Shown: one piece after another, positions 32,669-45,470 of the stretch | Layout: each line of letters starts with the position of its first letter | Numbering within the stretch: position 1 is the first letter of the stretch | Assembly (NCBI GenBank): GCA_963691815.1 | Contig: OY829645.1 | Location: forward strand, 44,804,522 to 44,868,521 | Direction of reading: 5' to 3' | Source: Echiichthys vipera | Lineage: Eukaryota; Chordata; Actinopteri; Perciformes; Trachinidae | DNA: 64,000 nt | Notes under the pieces: model-generated | Told to the model about the DNA's origin: nothing | Seen by the model: only the letters and a program-made list of their open reading frames with translations | Database searches by the model: none | Made by a program: the position numbers and the translations under genes

Positions 32669-33910
32669 TGTGAGTGTGTGTGCGTGGGTGCAGCTCAGCT
32701 ACCTCTTTTCATCCTTTTAATTTGTCGCATGCTCTCTCTGCACATACTTTTCTTCCTCTACTGTCAAAGGTAAATTCAACCACAAAATGCCCCCCCACAC
32801 ACACACACACACACGCACTCATCCATCATATGAACAGTATTATATCACATTTTAATGAAAGACATACTGTAGATAGTAAGTTATCTCATCGTTGTTGGCA
32901 TTAACTGTTCAGTCGTTCTCACATCTATGTACATGAAGCCGTTAACTTCACTGTCAGTGCCGCTGCTGCTGCTGCTGCTGCTAACATCTTGTTCTCAAGC
33001 AGTGCCTAATTTGTAAATCAGGAGGTGTCAGAACACAGAGAGGCTGCTGATCCGGCGGGACAAATGCACAGAACGCATCAAAAACACAGAGCCTGGCGCC
33101 CAGACAACACTGGTGCTGCGGTGCTCAAACTAAACAAGAGTGACACAGTAAACAACGCAGAGCACTGATGGAAAATATGGAAGGAAGTGGAGACACACTC
33201 AGTGATAGAAATATCTTTATAAATGGACAAACAAGCAATTATTATTATGATTATTGTTACTATTAGTAGTAGTAGTAGTAGTACACAAGATGTATTTACA
33301 GATATTGTGACAGTGACCGAGTCCCTGCCTTGAGCCTATTTGAAGTCGACCCTGACTCTGACTTGACCCCCATTTGGACTTTGTTGATCTTGAAATTGCT
33401 TGTGCTTACACTCGTCTCAGACTTGACGTCGAAGGAAGCAGCCGTATGAAGCGTGTTCGAGGCTTCAGATAAAGGCAGTGTCAATGTAAATCTCAGCATT
33501 CAGGTTAAACATGAAAATATGAAAATGGTAACTTTGATTTTTTTCTTCTCTCCAATGATTCCTCTCTTGCCCCCTTACCTCAGGTCTGTTCCCCCACACC
33601 CCCTCTTTGTTTACAACACAATCTGTTCTCGACAGAGGACATTTGTAATAGTCTACTGCGTCTAGCCTCAAACAGAAGCAGGGGGGTTAAGGGGGGGGGC
33701 GAGGGAAAGACGAGTGTAGACGGAGGAAATAGAGAGAGGAGGGAGGTAAAGGTGGGGGGCAGACAGAAAGACAGACCGAGGGTGAGATAATGAGATAGAA
33801 AGAGGATGAGAGAGAGAGGTGGATTTGTTATTCTTGCAGGGTGTTGCACAGACACAGAGACAGACATTACCTCACACAGCTGCTGCAGTGAGAGGAGAGG
33901 GTGACAGTGT
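32669..33910. other. No gene recognised; short (GCT)n and (AGT)n
   Basis: (GCT)n near 32962-32981 and (AGT)n near 33264-33283. A purine-rich stretch lies at 33680-33830. No exon seen. Confidence 0.45.
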
Positions 33911-33932
33911 GAGTGTGTGTGTGTCTGTGTGC

Positions 33933-33968
<36 letters not shown>

Positions 33969-34858
33969 ATTCAGGGGTAAACCTGTGATGTCATAATATC
34001 CTGAAGCACAGATTTTTGTCAAATGTCATTTTTTTAGCAGAGTATTTTGTCTAAAAGCTCTTATTTTTTTTAAGCTTTTTTTCCATCGTCTCTAGTGTTT
34101 ATAATATAATTTGACTCGTTATAACGAAGTCTGACGAGGCAAGAAATACAAGTAATTAGATGATCAAGCTAGTTTGGAGCTAGTTTAGTGCAGCCAGATC
34201 AAACTGAAGCAAACCCAAAATATCAAAACCTTTGCACAGGAGAATTGAGTGTGCAGTAGTACGGTAGGTACAGTGGGTCAAAGGTGAACCAGGGATGATG
34301 CATAAAACAGACATCTTGTTATCTTTCGCCTTTGTATTCTGTGTGTTTGTTTAAAACCTGTTTGCTTGCCTGACTGCTTACTGACATTACTAAGCCTAAT
34401 GAATAAACAGCCATTTCAAAGGTCGGCGAGGTCTGAGGACAGAACCGATGGATGTTTCGGTGCTTATCTGCTGCTGATGTCTCATGTCGGGGTAAGCATG
34501 TAAAGTATTTTTGTCTGGGCTGAGTAAGACCGAGGAGTCCAAGAGAAAATTGGAAAATTACACTAAATTGTAATAGTGTCTTTGTAATATTTAGTAAATG
34601 GGATAAATGTTTAATGATAAGGTATTTAGTTTCATCAGTTCGCTGTGCTGTCATACAGGATGTAACAAACCATTTTAGCATAATTTTCAGGTCCTCAGGA
34701 CGGGCGCTCTCATCGTATGCCACCATGGGTTTAGCGCCAAAGCGCGGTTCTGCAGCACTTGCCTGTGTGTCTGGCGGTTCTGTGCCCGGAAGCACATTCG
34801 CCCATTCACTCCCATTCATGCGGGGAAGAGGAGATCACCTCCGCAAATTTTTTTGGAC
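33911..34858. other. (GT)n then unassigned sequence
   Basis: (GT)n at 33911-33967. The GC-richer part near 34690-34830 has an open frame but no recognised domain and may be an old repeat. Confidence 0.4.
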
Positions 34859-35210
34859 ACCAATCAATCTCATCTCATCTCATCTTCAGCCTCTTATCCG
34901 GGGTCGGGTCGCGGGGGCAGCAGCTTTAGCAGGGGACCCCAAACTTCCCTTTCCCGGGCCACATTAACCAGCTCTAACTGGGGGATCCTGAGGCGTTCCC
35001 AGGCCAGTGCGGAGAACAAATCAGACTTACTGCCGAGGATCCAGACACAGCTCTCGCTTTGGGTGTACAGAGATTTGATGGCCCACAGAAGTGACACCCT
35101 CACCCCATACTCCCCCAGCACCTCCAACAGTATCTCCCGAGGGACCCGGTCATATGCCTTCTTCAGATCCACAAATCACATGTAGACTGGATGGGCATAC
35201 TCCCAATCAA
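34859..35210 (-). mobile_element. LINE fragment, copy C, with reverse transcriptase remnant
   Basis: Minus strand: a reverse transcriptase piece (VDLKKAYDRVPREILLEVLG) is joined by an internal deletion to the 3' end (LAWERLRIPQLELVNVA) and the (GATGA)n tail at 34867-34885. CCAATCAA at about 34859-34866 and 35203-35210 may be the target duplication. This is the only copy here with reverse transcriptase sequence. Confidence 0.8.
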
Positions 35211-35807
35211 AAGGCTCATACTTATCTTCAGACCCTCTACTAAAAATATGTGTGTGGGCATATTTTTAGACCGATCCTAAATCGACTTATGGGCAGGAGA
35301 AGGAGGGTGCACGGCTAAAAAGAGCCATAGTGAACTCCAGCAGCTTAGGTCCCGTCTCCGTAGAGCCCAGTGCAAGGCTCCAACGGCAACACAACTCTTC
35401 TGCTCAAACTTTTTGTGCATTGTGTCTGATGTTTTTTCTATTGTTTTTTGTGTTGTTTGTGCTTCACGCTCAGGCATGGACTCGGGAACGTGAAATTTCT
35501 ACATCCAGTAAGTCCTCCCGCGTTCATGTCCATGGTAATTTTAGACCCTACAAGAATCATAGTGCCAGACAGGAAGTGATGCATCGTTTGGGTTGTATTC
35601 ACAGGTAAAGTGCTGCTAGAGCACACCAGAACGACACTCTTCTGTCACTTTTTACTACAAGTGAAGAATACAGAATATTTACAGTTTGCAAATCCGGTTG
35701 AAATTTATTTACCTCGTGTTTTTCAAGAAGATCCAACCATCACTTAAGTCTACGTCATTTAAGAGAGCCAATGAAAACAAATGGATTGGTCAAAGTTGTC
35801 CTTTCGA
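35211..35807. other. No feature recognised
   Basis: Intergenic spacer. Confidence 0.4.
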
Positions 35808-36783
35808 CATTATGTCAGACCCAGGCAGGAAAGAGGACTCAGATGCGGAGGTTTGCGGATCAACACTGAATTTATTAACTTGACGACTTGAACGTGGCAC
35901 AGAGCAAAAAAGGCCACAAACTCCGCAAAAAATCACTCCGCACAGGAGGGACAAAACCAAAAGCGTCAGTAAAAAGCCAAAGTACCAAATAAAAACGCTC
36001 CGCACAGGAGGAATAAACAAATACAAAGTGAACAAAATAATCAATTAAATAAAGACGCTCCAACAAGGAGGAAAAAACAAAGTCACAAGAGAATTCAAAA
36101 AGGGAAAACTTACTTGGACCAAAACAAGGAATACAAACACCTGAACGTGGAAACAAAGGACTCAAAAGCATGAACAAGACTGTGGGAAAAAAGGCTGGAT
36201 ACATTCGACACAAGGTACGAAATAATCTGGCACGGAACAAAAGGGGGAAGACGCTGACTTTATACACATGAGGGAAGGGACCACAGGTGGAAACAATTGG
36301 GGATCAGGGAATGACGTCAGACCGGTGACACAAGAGGAAGAGCAAGTGACCTGGAACGAGAGGAGAGGTAGCTCAGTCCATAGGTGACTTGGCTGGGAAC
36401 CGGAGGGTTGCTGATTTGAGTCCCTGTGTGGACCATGAATGGAGTGTGGACTGGTGGCTGGAGAGGTGCCAGTTCATCTCCTGGGCACTGCAGAGGTGCT
36501 GTTGAGCAAGGCACCGAACCCCCAACTGCTCGGGGCGCCTGTAACTGGCAGCCCCCTCGCTCTAACATCTCTCCATTGGTTGCATGTATACAGGTCCTGT
36601 CTGTACATGTGTGTGTATTTCAGGCCTGTGTGTGTAACATTAAAAAATAATAGAGTGAAAATTGAATTTCCCCATTCGTGGGACTAATAAAGGAATTCTT
36701 CTTCTTCTTTCAAAATAAAACAGGAAATTCACAAGACAAAAAACCCAAAGACAGGACAAACCTCACCACGGCGTGACACATTA
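35808..36783 (-). mobile_element. Solo LTR with CATTA target-site duplication
   Basis: Minus-strand LTR (35813-36778) begins TGTCACGCCGTGG and ends GGGTCTGACA (TG...CA), flanked by CATTA at 35808-35812 and 36779-36783. An AATAAA sits near its 3' end (about 35873) and a TATAAAG-like box near 36260. No internal retroviral genes are present, so it is a recombined solo LTR, probably Gypsy type. A SINE is inserted at 36361-36714. Confidence 0.8.
36361..36714 (+). mobile_element. tRNA-derived SINE (family 1), copy c, nested in the solo LTR
   Basis: It has A-box-like TAGCTCAGTCCATAGG, degraded B box (GATTTGAGTCCC), the GCAGCCCCCTCGCTCTAAC body and an AATAAAGGAATTC(TTC)n tail. The (GT)n tract is almost absent compared with copies a and b. 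Confidence 0.85.
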
Positions 36784-37614
36784 AAGTTGTGTATTGATTC
36801 ACAATGTCAACTCGTGCATTGAGTTACATGCAAGAAAACATTCTAGCATTGAAGGTCTACAGATGCAGCTTAATTTGCACAAGAAAGTTCATGAAATCAT
36901 TCAAAACTACGGCTACAAGAGCCATGGTATCACCTACTACTGAACTACATGTGTGATTGACTGCCATTTAAAATTCTCAACATGATGAAAATAGTCATAA
37001 AGTCTGTCTAACATTTGGTCGTGTGGTCAGTTATAGTTGAGTAAAGTATGTGAACCTGCAACCATAGGAACAGGACAGACTTGGACTTTGGCTTAGCTCT
37101 AACAGCTAGTTGGACTTTAGATAGAGTTCACCTGAATACCACTGCTCTCGCACAGTTAGCCTGAGGAAATGAGGCTAACGTCCTACACTAAAGACCAGTC
37201 TGAAATATCTTTGGTGCACATGCTTGTTAGCAGCCCAGCAGTATCAGTCCTCCATCAGTATCTTACCCACATTCTGACTCCAATACACAATCACATTGTG
37301 AGTGAAAACACAACAAAATATAAATTAAGTTAAAAAAAGAGGCTTCGGGTCAATCGGTTACGCAATCTCAGAACCCATCAGCTATCAGTCTAATGACGAT
37401 TTAGCCTCTGGGGGCGAAGCTTTCCATTGTCCTGATGTAGCCAGCAGATGTCGTTTAAAGTATGATTAGCAACTTGAGACGCAAGAACGGAGCTGGAGTT
37501 GAGAGACAACGGTTTTATAAAAGGATATCGTATGAATGCAGATTAAAAAATAACAAAAAAAAGCATATAACCGAGGGGGATAGTATTTCAGCCAATGTGT
37601 TTTACCTGCAGGCA
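36784..37614. other. No feature recognised
   Basis: Intergenic spacer. Confidence 0.4.
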
Positions 37615-38160
37615 ACCAAAGCTGGACTGCTGTGGCTCAGAGGTAGAGCGGGTCGTTCCTCATTCAAAAGATCGGTGGTTCCATCTGGTCTGTGTGTCAA
37701 GGTGTCCAAAGTATCGAGGGCGACTGTGGGTCAGTGACAGAGTGGGTCGTCCTCCATTTGAGAGATCGGCGGATCAATCCCCGCATCCCCCAGTCCACAT
37801 GTCGAAGTGTCCTTGGGCAAGACGCTGAACCCCGGATTGCTCCCCGTGCTGCGCATGGGTGTGTGAATGTGGTGTGAATGGTCAGATTAGATGGTCTGTA
37901 GATGTCCACTGCCATCAGTGTGAATGTTTGTGTGAATGGGTGAATGTGACAAACACTGTGAAGACCATTTGCAAGACCGCAAATTCCTCCATCTCATGTG
38001 CACAGATGTGTGAATGTGGTTTGAATGATTATATTAGGTTAGATGAATGTCTTTGTGAATGGGTGAAAAGTAGTGTGGAAAGAGCCTTGAGCGGTCAGAA
38101 CTACTATACTTAGTATACCACATTGGTAAATGGACTATATAAGTAAGTCCATTTACCAAA
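37615..38160 (+). mobile_element. SINE (family 2), copy b: one SINE inside another
   Basis: An outer head (GCTGTGGCTCAGAGGTAGAG, about 37629) runs to about 37716, where a second head (GGCGACTGTGGGTCAGTG) starts. That inner copy runs to about 37965, and the outer body then resumes (GTGTGAATGTGGTTTGAATG) to the ATATAAGTAAGTCC tail. ACCAAA at 37615 and 38155 may be the outer target duplication. The inner copy lacks its 3' tail. Confidence 0.65.
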
Positions 38161-38927
38161 GGCTGCTCAAATGTGATCGGTGATACCAAAACATCTTGCC
38201 CCGTTGCCACAGATTCTGCAGAATCTGTTTATAGAGATTACTCAGGTTCATGAGTAAAACTTGAGTCACTATGAAGCCTGTTTAGACAGCTGAACTCATT
38301 AAAATAGAAGCGTACGACTGAAAAATGCATCTGATGCAACTCTTGTGTAGACATGGTGTGACAAGTCCCCCAGACAAAACAATAGACTGTTTGTCAGGCG
38401 TTTTCTGATCTGACGCTTCTGTCGGCAGGATGACTTCATTTGTCAGTGAGTGACAAAAACGAGTCATATGGCTGTTTTCTGCTCTGTCACTTCAGTGGTT
38501 AAAAAAACAGAATTGTTTCGTTACGTTTATGCACAAAAACTACTACTGTAGTTTAGGTTATAGGGACAGATTGTAGATATGGTTAAAAGATGACAGAATA
38601 CGCACCATCGTCCCCTGTGTCAAAGTGCTGAAGACTTTGTACGCCCAACTATCCACCAGACTTCCTGAGGTTTTACGTCACTTCCGTTATGTGTTCATTA
38701 TTAGCACAGCAACAAAAGGACATAAGAGTCACAGAGACATAAACATAGTCAGCATTTGTACAACCAGTGCTGTTCTTTTTCCAGTGGACAGTTTCTTATT
38801 GTCTAACATCATCTCAAGTGCAGCAGGCTGCCACTTTTGTGTCACTTTAGAGTTAAAGTAGAGCTTTAATGAATGTTTTGCAACCAAACAAGTCTGGAAG
38901 CAGTAAATGAAATGATCTTTAACAGAG
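38161..38927. other. No feature recognised
   Basis: Intergenic spacer. Confidence 0.4.
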
Positions 38928-39586
38928 ATGAAACCCTTTCCAGGTAGGGAATGAGTCCTAACCCCAGGTGAAGGAGTTCAAGTACCTCGGGATCATGTTC
39001 ACGAGTGAGGGGACGATGGAGCGTGAGTTTGGCCGGAGAATCGGAGCAGCGGGGGCGGTGTTGCAGTCGCTCTACCGCACCGTTGTGACGAAAAGTGAGC
39101 TGAGGAAGGCAAAGCTCTGGATCTACCGGTCAATCTTCGTTCCTACCCTCACCTGTGGTCATGAAAGCTGGGTCATGACCCAAAGAACGAGGTCACAGGT
39201 ACAAGCGGCCGAAATGGGTTTTCTCAGGAGGGGGGCTGGAGTCTCCCTTAGAGAGAGGGGGAGAAGTTCAGCATCCGTGAGGAACTCGGAGTAGAGCCGC
39301 TGCTCCTTAGCGTTGAAAGGAGCCAGTTGAGGTGGTTCAGGATCATCTGGTAAGGATGAACCCTGGGCGCCTCCCTAGGGAGGTGTTCCAGGCACGTCCA
39401 GCTGGGAGGAGGCCTCGGGGAAGACCCAGGACCAGGTGGAGAGATTATATCTCTACACTGGCCTGGGAACGCCTCAGGATCCCCCAGTTAGAGCTGGTTA
39501 ATGTGGCCCCGGATAAGAGGCTGAAGATGAGATGAGATGAGATGAGATGAGATGAGATGAGATGAGATGAGATGATGAAACCCTTT
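38928..39586 (+). mobile_element. LINE 3' fragment, copy D, with target-site duplication
   Basis: ATGAAACCCTTT at 38928-38939 and 39575-39586 flanks a fragment starting near CCCCAGGTGAAGGAGTTC. The frame reads KEFKYLGIMFTSEGTMEREF, LWIYRSIFVPTLTCGHESWV and so on, then frameshifts. The tail is a long (GATGA)n. Confidence 0.9.
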
Positions 39587-40779
39587 TAATGAATCACAGC
39601 AACTAAGTCACAAATGGTCTTCTTTGGTTTTAAAAACTGACGTGTTTGTAGAAGCTATTATGTGAGAGAGAGTGCTGCTGATAAAGTCTCATGTTCCTGT
39701 TTTTTGTGATATTAATTGTTCTACCCTCACTGTTCTGTACTTCAAAGGACATATTGGTTCCCATGAAGGTAGAAGCATGAGAATACACACAAACACACAT
39801 ACACAATGGTACACAAAATGCAGTCATGGAAGAGGGGATTGCTCAAGCCTGCTGTTTTCTGGTACAGGGCTAAAGTCAGATTAGTGCTAGTCTGTCTGAC
39901 TGCTTTCACGGAGAAACCTTCTTAATCCCTGCTTAATCCCACCTGCAACAGGATTGGCCACCACACAAGACTCTGACGGCTATTACCCCGAATTCAGGCA
40001 TTAGACACAGACTACCGCACACCTGGGCCAAGAGACAGACAGAGAGAGAGAGAGTGTTAGAAAAAAAAGTAGATTTGTTTTGGTAATTCTGCGATCGTCT
40101 GGCTCACTAATAATGCATGCCGAATTGAATTGAATTGAAAAAGAAGGAGAGAAGCAGGAGGACGAGTGGAGAGAAAATTACAGCGTGAGGGATTTGGATG
40201 AGGGTACGGAAAGTAAGGGATTTAAAAGGAAAAAGTGAAGGAGGACCAGTGAAAAAGCAAGATACGCAGAAGAAGAGAGAGAGAGAGAGAGACAGTAAAT
40301 CAACAAGCACAGAATGAAGCCATTTTGACTCAGTCTGCAAAAACATTCACGGAGGAGGAGGAAGATAAAGGTGCACGTATGCATGCCAACAAAGAATTAG
40401 AGACTGAAAGAAATGGAGGTTATAGAGGAAGAAATGTTGTGTTGCTTTGAACAAAAGACAGCTCCTACAGAAGACATCACCTCACATAACCTTAAAAGAC
40501 AACACAATAAAGTCCAAAGTTGTGTCTCATGTTGGATACTTCAGTTTGTACATTAACATGTGGACGCTTTGTGCTTTATGTGGAAAATGTGTGAATTTCG
40601 ACAGGGTGAGACTCAGATCACACACAGCCATTATGCACTTACCAGAAAAGAGGAGGGCATGTGGCTTCTTCTTCTTTTGAATGGTGATTGTTACTGCAAC
40701 GTATCAGGGAAGGCTCCCGGGGGACTTGACTCACAAAATGCTGCTGAAAAAAACAAAGCAATCAAAACGAGAGCTAAAT
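39587..40779. other. No feature recognised
   Basis: Purine-rich patches (about 40040-40060, 40275-40295) but no gene. Confidence 0.4.
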
Positions 40780-41095
40780 GGTCAAAAACAAACTACAAAG
40801 AAAGAGAAAACATACAGTAAAATGACCAAAAATACATTCAAACCGACTTGAAGGAGATGCAAAATAATCATAGACATGCAAAAAAACAACAAAAATGTCC
40901 CAAGGAGGTGCAAAACAACCAAAGTGACTTCAAAGAAAACCTAAAATGGCTAAAAAATAGATGCAAAACAACTACATAAAGATGTAAAATGACCATAAAG
41001 AGACTGAAATGATTTAAAAATATGTCAAATGACTATGTAGACAGGGTGGGGGCCCTCTTACATATCTGTGCCCGGGGGCCCAGAATCTCATAAAC
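40780..41095. repeat. Degenerate short tandem repeat
   Basis: Loose repeats of ACAAAGA/TGCAAAACAAC/AAATGACCA, ending in GTGCCCGGGGGCCCAGAATC, a combination common in fish dispersed repeats. Confidence 0.5.
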
Positions 41096-41635
41096 CATCA
41101 ACGCCACCATTTGTTGCCTGACAAAATATCTGCTGGCTCGTTTTCTCACTTCAATTTTATTAAAATTAACATGTTTTTTCTTTTTTCTTGCTTGTGTGTC
41201 TCTGTTTTTTGCGAGTTGGAGATCAACATAAATGCTTCCAGTGCCGCCATTTTCACAGGTGAGTGGTCCCCTCCTGTAGCCAACATGGTGACCACTAAGG
41301 ATGACATGTGTCCAGCGTGCAACACTCAAAGCTTTTAAATGTTATGAGCGCAGCAGCAGGGAACTCGCTGTGCATCTTGCCTTACTTCTCAGTGTGAATG
41401 CACTGATCAACATAGAAAGTGAAAGTGCATTTTGACATGTGAGAGCAGAAGAGGCACGTGTGAATAATAAAATGAATGACGGGTGAATTTCATTTAGCTG
41501 TTTTTGTTTTAGGGTCTTGGTATTGTGCATGCTGGTTCACTGATACATGAGCAAAGTTTCCATCCACATTTTTAAACAATTTTTCAGGAAAAAACAGCAA
41601 AACACACTTCATATGTATGCGTATTTCCATCTGCT
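41096..41635. other. No feature recognised
   Basis: Intergenic spacer. Confidence 0.4.
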
Positions 41636-42309
41636 ACTGTCATGTGACCCGTCCTTACCCCAAGTGAAGGAGTTCAAGTACCTCAGGATCATGTCCATGA
41701 GTGAGGGGACGATGGAGCGTGAGTTTGGCCGGAGAATCGGAGCAGCGGGGGCGGTGTTGCAGTCGCTCTACCGCACCGTTGTGATGAAAAGAGAACTGAG
41801 CCGAAAGGCAAAGCTCTCGATCTACCGGTCAATATTCGTTCCTACCCTCACCTGTGGTCATGAAAGCTGGGTCAGGACCCAAAGAACCAGGTCGCGGGTA
41901 CAAGTGGCCGAAATGGGTTTTCTCAGGAGGGGGGCTGGAGTCTCCCTTAGAGAGAGGGGGAGAAGTTCAGCATCCGTGAGGAACTCGGAGTAGAGCCGCT
42001 GCTCCTTAGCGTTAAAAGGGGCGCGTTGAGGTGGTTCAGGATCATCTAGTAAGGATGAACTCTGGGCGCCTCCAGGAGGTGTTCCAGGCACGTCCAGCTG
42101 GGAGGAGGCCCCGGGGAAGACCCAGGACCAGGTGGAGAGATTAGATCTCCACACTGGCCTGGGAACGCCTCAGGATCCCCCAGTTAGAGCTGGTTAATGT
42201 GGCCCGGGAAAGGGAAGTTTGGGGTCCCCTGCTAAAGCTGCTGCCCCCACGTCCCGACCCCAGATAAGCGGTTGAAGATGAGATGAGATGAGATGAGACT
42301 GTCATGTGA
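41636..42309 (+). mobile_element. LINE 3' fragment, copy E, with target-site duplication
   Basis: ACTGTCATGTGA at 41636-41647 and 42298-42309 flanks a fragment that again starts near CCCCAAGTGAAGGAGTTC. The frame reads QVKEFKYLRIMSMSEGTMER and later SIYRSIFVPTLTCGHESWV. (GATGA)n tail. Confidence 0.92.
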
Positions 42310-43974
42310 ATATTACGAGTGGAAAATGCTAATTCTCCAGTAGAGAGATCAATGTAAGAAGTAGAGAGCTCCAGTCAAACCTCGAAGTAACTGAAACAAA
42401 GTGGAAAATGCGACAAAAATATCGCAGGTATGTGTGTGATTACAGTCTCCTCATCGCTCCATGGATCAGAAGTGTTCATCAACGTTTCACTTCAGCATAG
42501 TAGAAGCTTCAATGGACGTGCTGGCAATCCAAACAGCAATTATGTTTCCTCCTTAATGTATGTGGAAAACCATTTATTTGTATATGAATTGATTTTTATT
42601 CAGTTGCAATCATATTGGAGTGCACTTTCTCGCTTATCTCACAATCATCAGGGTGGATATGGGAGGAAAAAATGATTGTCACAGTGATAAATGTGCTATA
42701 AAATCCTATGTCATGCAGTTATAAACAGCTGTACAGTGCTCTGGCATCTGATAAGCCTTCAAACTGGGATCTATTACTCAAACTGGCGTTCCTGGATTGT
42801 GTTTCATCTTCTCACCAGTTCCTGAAACAACATGCTCCCCCTTCCCCCAGCACAGCTCAGACCCTTTTTCTAAAACAGGGCCATTTTCAGTCTGAACGAC
42901 AAAAAGGACAAGTGATAAATAGGTACACTCATTCTCAAAGAGAGCCAGACGAGTGGAGAGAGGGAGAGAGAGCGAGTCCATCTGAACCCAATGATTCACC
43001 CACTTCAGTCTTCAAAGACAGAGTGCGATAAAGAGAGAGATAAAGAGACGGAGGCAGACAAAAGAATGACCACACCTGGGTGTCCGTTTGGGTGACTCAG
43101 CCTCTTTAGACGGTAAACTGACTCACTGCCAGTCCGACTCTCAGTCTCAGCCTGCTGCCTGTGCCAAGACATCACAAAGACACTGTTTAACTTTTACTAC
43201 AGTGCATTCAAAAATTATGTATGAGGAGATTTTCAGTGAACAAACATTATGTGTTGAGCACAAAGAGCCGGTTCGTTTGACATTTAATTTAATTTGCAAA
43301 TGCGTATAATTAGTCGGGAACCTTTCAGTCTAGCTTTCGTTTTGCAAGGGGCGTTGTTAAGGGCGCGGACCAAAATGCCATTGGACACAATTAGATAAAC
43401 CTACAAGCAATCAGAGCAATGAAACAATGGAGTGCTAAGCGACACTGGTTCAGGTACACCAAGGTAAATTTAGTTTGCAGCACAAGAACAAAGATGCAAA
43501 CAACACAGAACCGGTACAGAAGTGCTCTAGCCTCAGAACAAGGTCGGGATTATCTACTATGCAGTAACATCATATTTGTGTGAATGATAAATCTCCTTTT
43601 GTATTGGTTTGTCATACATTTTGGGACCTCCGTCCAGAGGGAAGGTGCTGAAATCCACCATGTAAAGGGTGTGAGACGTCATTATGAAGGTGGTTAACCG
43701 CTGTACCTGTCTGGTGTCCAGGGACTTCTAGTCCATCTGTGTCTCACCAATTGTCTTACTCGCCCCTCCTCATACGTAATCTGGTTCAAGGAGTTTTTGT
43801 TTTGCAAAGGTAAATTCCCAAACTGTAACATAAAGATTAAATTGAGTCAAGAAAAGCATGATAATACATGGAGGTTTCATGGTTTGTCAGTTAAAGGCAG
43901 CAGCTAAACAGTACACTAAAATGCTTTTCTGAAAACATTTTACGCGAGAAATAGTCAATACAGAAACAAAATAT
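42310..43974. other. No feature recognised
   Basis: Intergenic spacer of 1.7 kb without a convincing exon, RNA or repeat terminus. Confidence 0.4.
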
Positions 43975-44248
43975 CGAGTAAATGGACTTGTATTTATAAA
44001 GCCCCTTTCTCGTCTTCTGACAACTCAAGGTGCTTTCACAGTGTTTGTCACATTCACCCTGACATCCACACTGATGGCAGTGGACATCTACATACTATCT
44101 AATCTAACCAGTCACACCACATTTACCATGCGGGGTTCAGTTTCCCAAGGACACTTTGACATGCGGACCGGGGGAGCTGGGGATCTAATCGCCAACCACT
44201 TGAATGGAGGACGACCCACTCTTCTACTGAGCCACAGTCGCCCCGAGT
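43975..44248 (-). mobile_element. tRNA-derived SINE (family 2), copy c
   Basis: Minus-strand head GGCGACTGTGGCTCAGTAGA near 44242 and tail at 43980-44000. CGAGT at 43975-43979 and 44244-44248 may be a short target duplication. Confidence 0.75.
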
Positions 44249-44809
44249 CATTTGATCAGCACTAATCTGAGTTTCATGAGACTTAAAAATTGTGCTGGAC
44301 AGAGTACACAAGTTAAGTTACATTCAGTCATCATCATCTGTCAGCCCCACCGGAGATGCCACCTGAGTTTTCCCTCAGATCGTGACCACAGTGGGTTATT
44401 TGTTTAGATTAGAAACAGTCATTTATTTCTTATTCGCTCTGTTTGATTAAGTATAATTGGTCATATTTGAATACGAAGCCTCCTGTTTGCACTGGTAAAG
44501 TTACTAAATTGTGCTGTTAATACAAACTCAACACGTCCTGTCTCTGTTTAAAATTAGCAAGACTTTAGAACAACAATGTGTTGAAAGTAGCTTGATTATA
44601 AAGCATGATTATTATTGTTATTCTTTGTTTTTTGTGCCTAATTTACTTTAGGTTCAATGGAAGTTGGTCATGAGTCTCATCAAGCTTCCTTTACAATCAT
44701 ATCCACTGTGTAAATGTGTTTCAATGACCTTAAATGGTTCTGTTAAGGTCTAACCTCCCTCCTCATTTTGAGCCACATTCATCTTCAGCGGTGGCAGCGT
44801 CGTCGGCTG
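44249..44809. other. No feature recognised
   Basis: Intergenic spacer. Confidence 0.4.
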
Positions 44810-45470
44810 GTCCACCACTTTGGTCTCAACTGAAATAACTCAACAACTACTGGATCGATTTCCATTAACTTTTGTACAGATCATGCTCTCTAGAGGTGGA
44901 CACTTACTAACGCTCAGATTATTCGCCACCATGAGTTTAACAGTTGATTTTTTTAAGTGTCCAGATTGCACAAAGGATAAACCTTAATTATTTTTTTAAC
45001 TCTCCTGACTTGTCCTGAGGCGACACGGTGGTTAGCACTGTCACAGCAAGAAGGTTACAGGTCTTTCTGGGGCCCTTCTGTGTGGAGTTTGCATGTTCTC
45101 CCCGTGTCTGCGTGGGTTTCCTCCGGGTTCTCCGGTTTCCTCCCACAGTCCAAAGACGTGCAGGTGTTCGGTTCATTGATGACTCTAAATCACCCGTAGG
45201 TGTGAATGGTTGTCTGTCTCTGTTCGTCTCTATGTGTCCTGTGATAGACTGGCGTCCTGTCCAGGGTGGACCCCGCCTCACGCCCGATGTCAGCTGGGAT
45301 CGGCTCCAGCCCCCCGCGACCACGACAGGGACAAGCGGTTGAAGATGAATGAATGACTTGTCCTGTAACGTTTCACCTATGCTGCGAAATATCTCAACAT
45401 CTACTGGATTCAAATTTGTGCTAATTAGCAAATGTTAGCATGCTAACACGCTAAACTAAGATGGTGGACA
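44810..45470. repeat. Older dispersed repeat split by a V-SINE
   Basis: CTCAACAACTACTGGATCGA on the left and CTCAACATCTACTGGATTC with GTTAGCATGCTAACACGCTA on the right are landmarks of a common fish repeat. The V-SINE at 45018-45353 sits between them. Confidence 0.55.
45018..45353 (+). mobile_element. V-SINE-type element with 12-bp target duplication
   Basis: TGACTTGTCCTG at 45006-45017 and 45354-45365 flanks the element. It starts with a tRNA-like head (GGCGACACGGTGGTTAGCAC) and contains the conserved V-SINE core (TGTGGAGTTTGCATGTTCTC, GGGTTTCCTCCGGGTTCTCC, AGTCCAAAGACGTGCAGG). It ends in a GAAGATGAATGAA tail. Confidence 0.88.

Noticed and set aside
34319..34819. 166-codon minus-strand frame
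   Set aside because: No recognisable domain, biased composition and no splice context; more likely chance or an old repeat.
37629..37700. Possible tRNA gene near GGCTCAGAGGTAGAG
   Set aside because: Head of a family 2 SINE with the usual body following.
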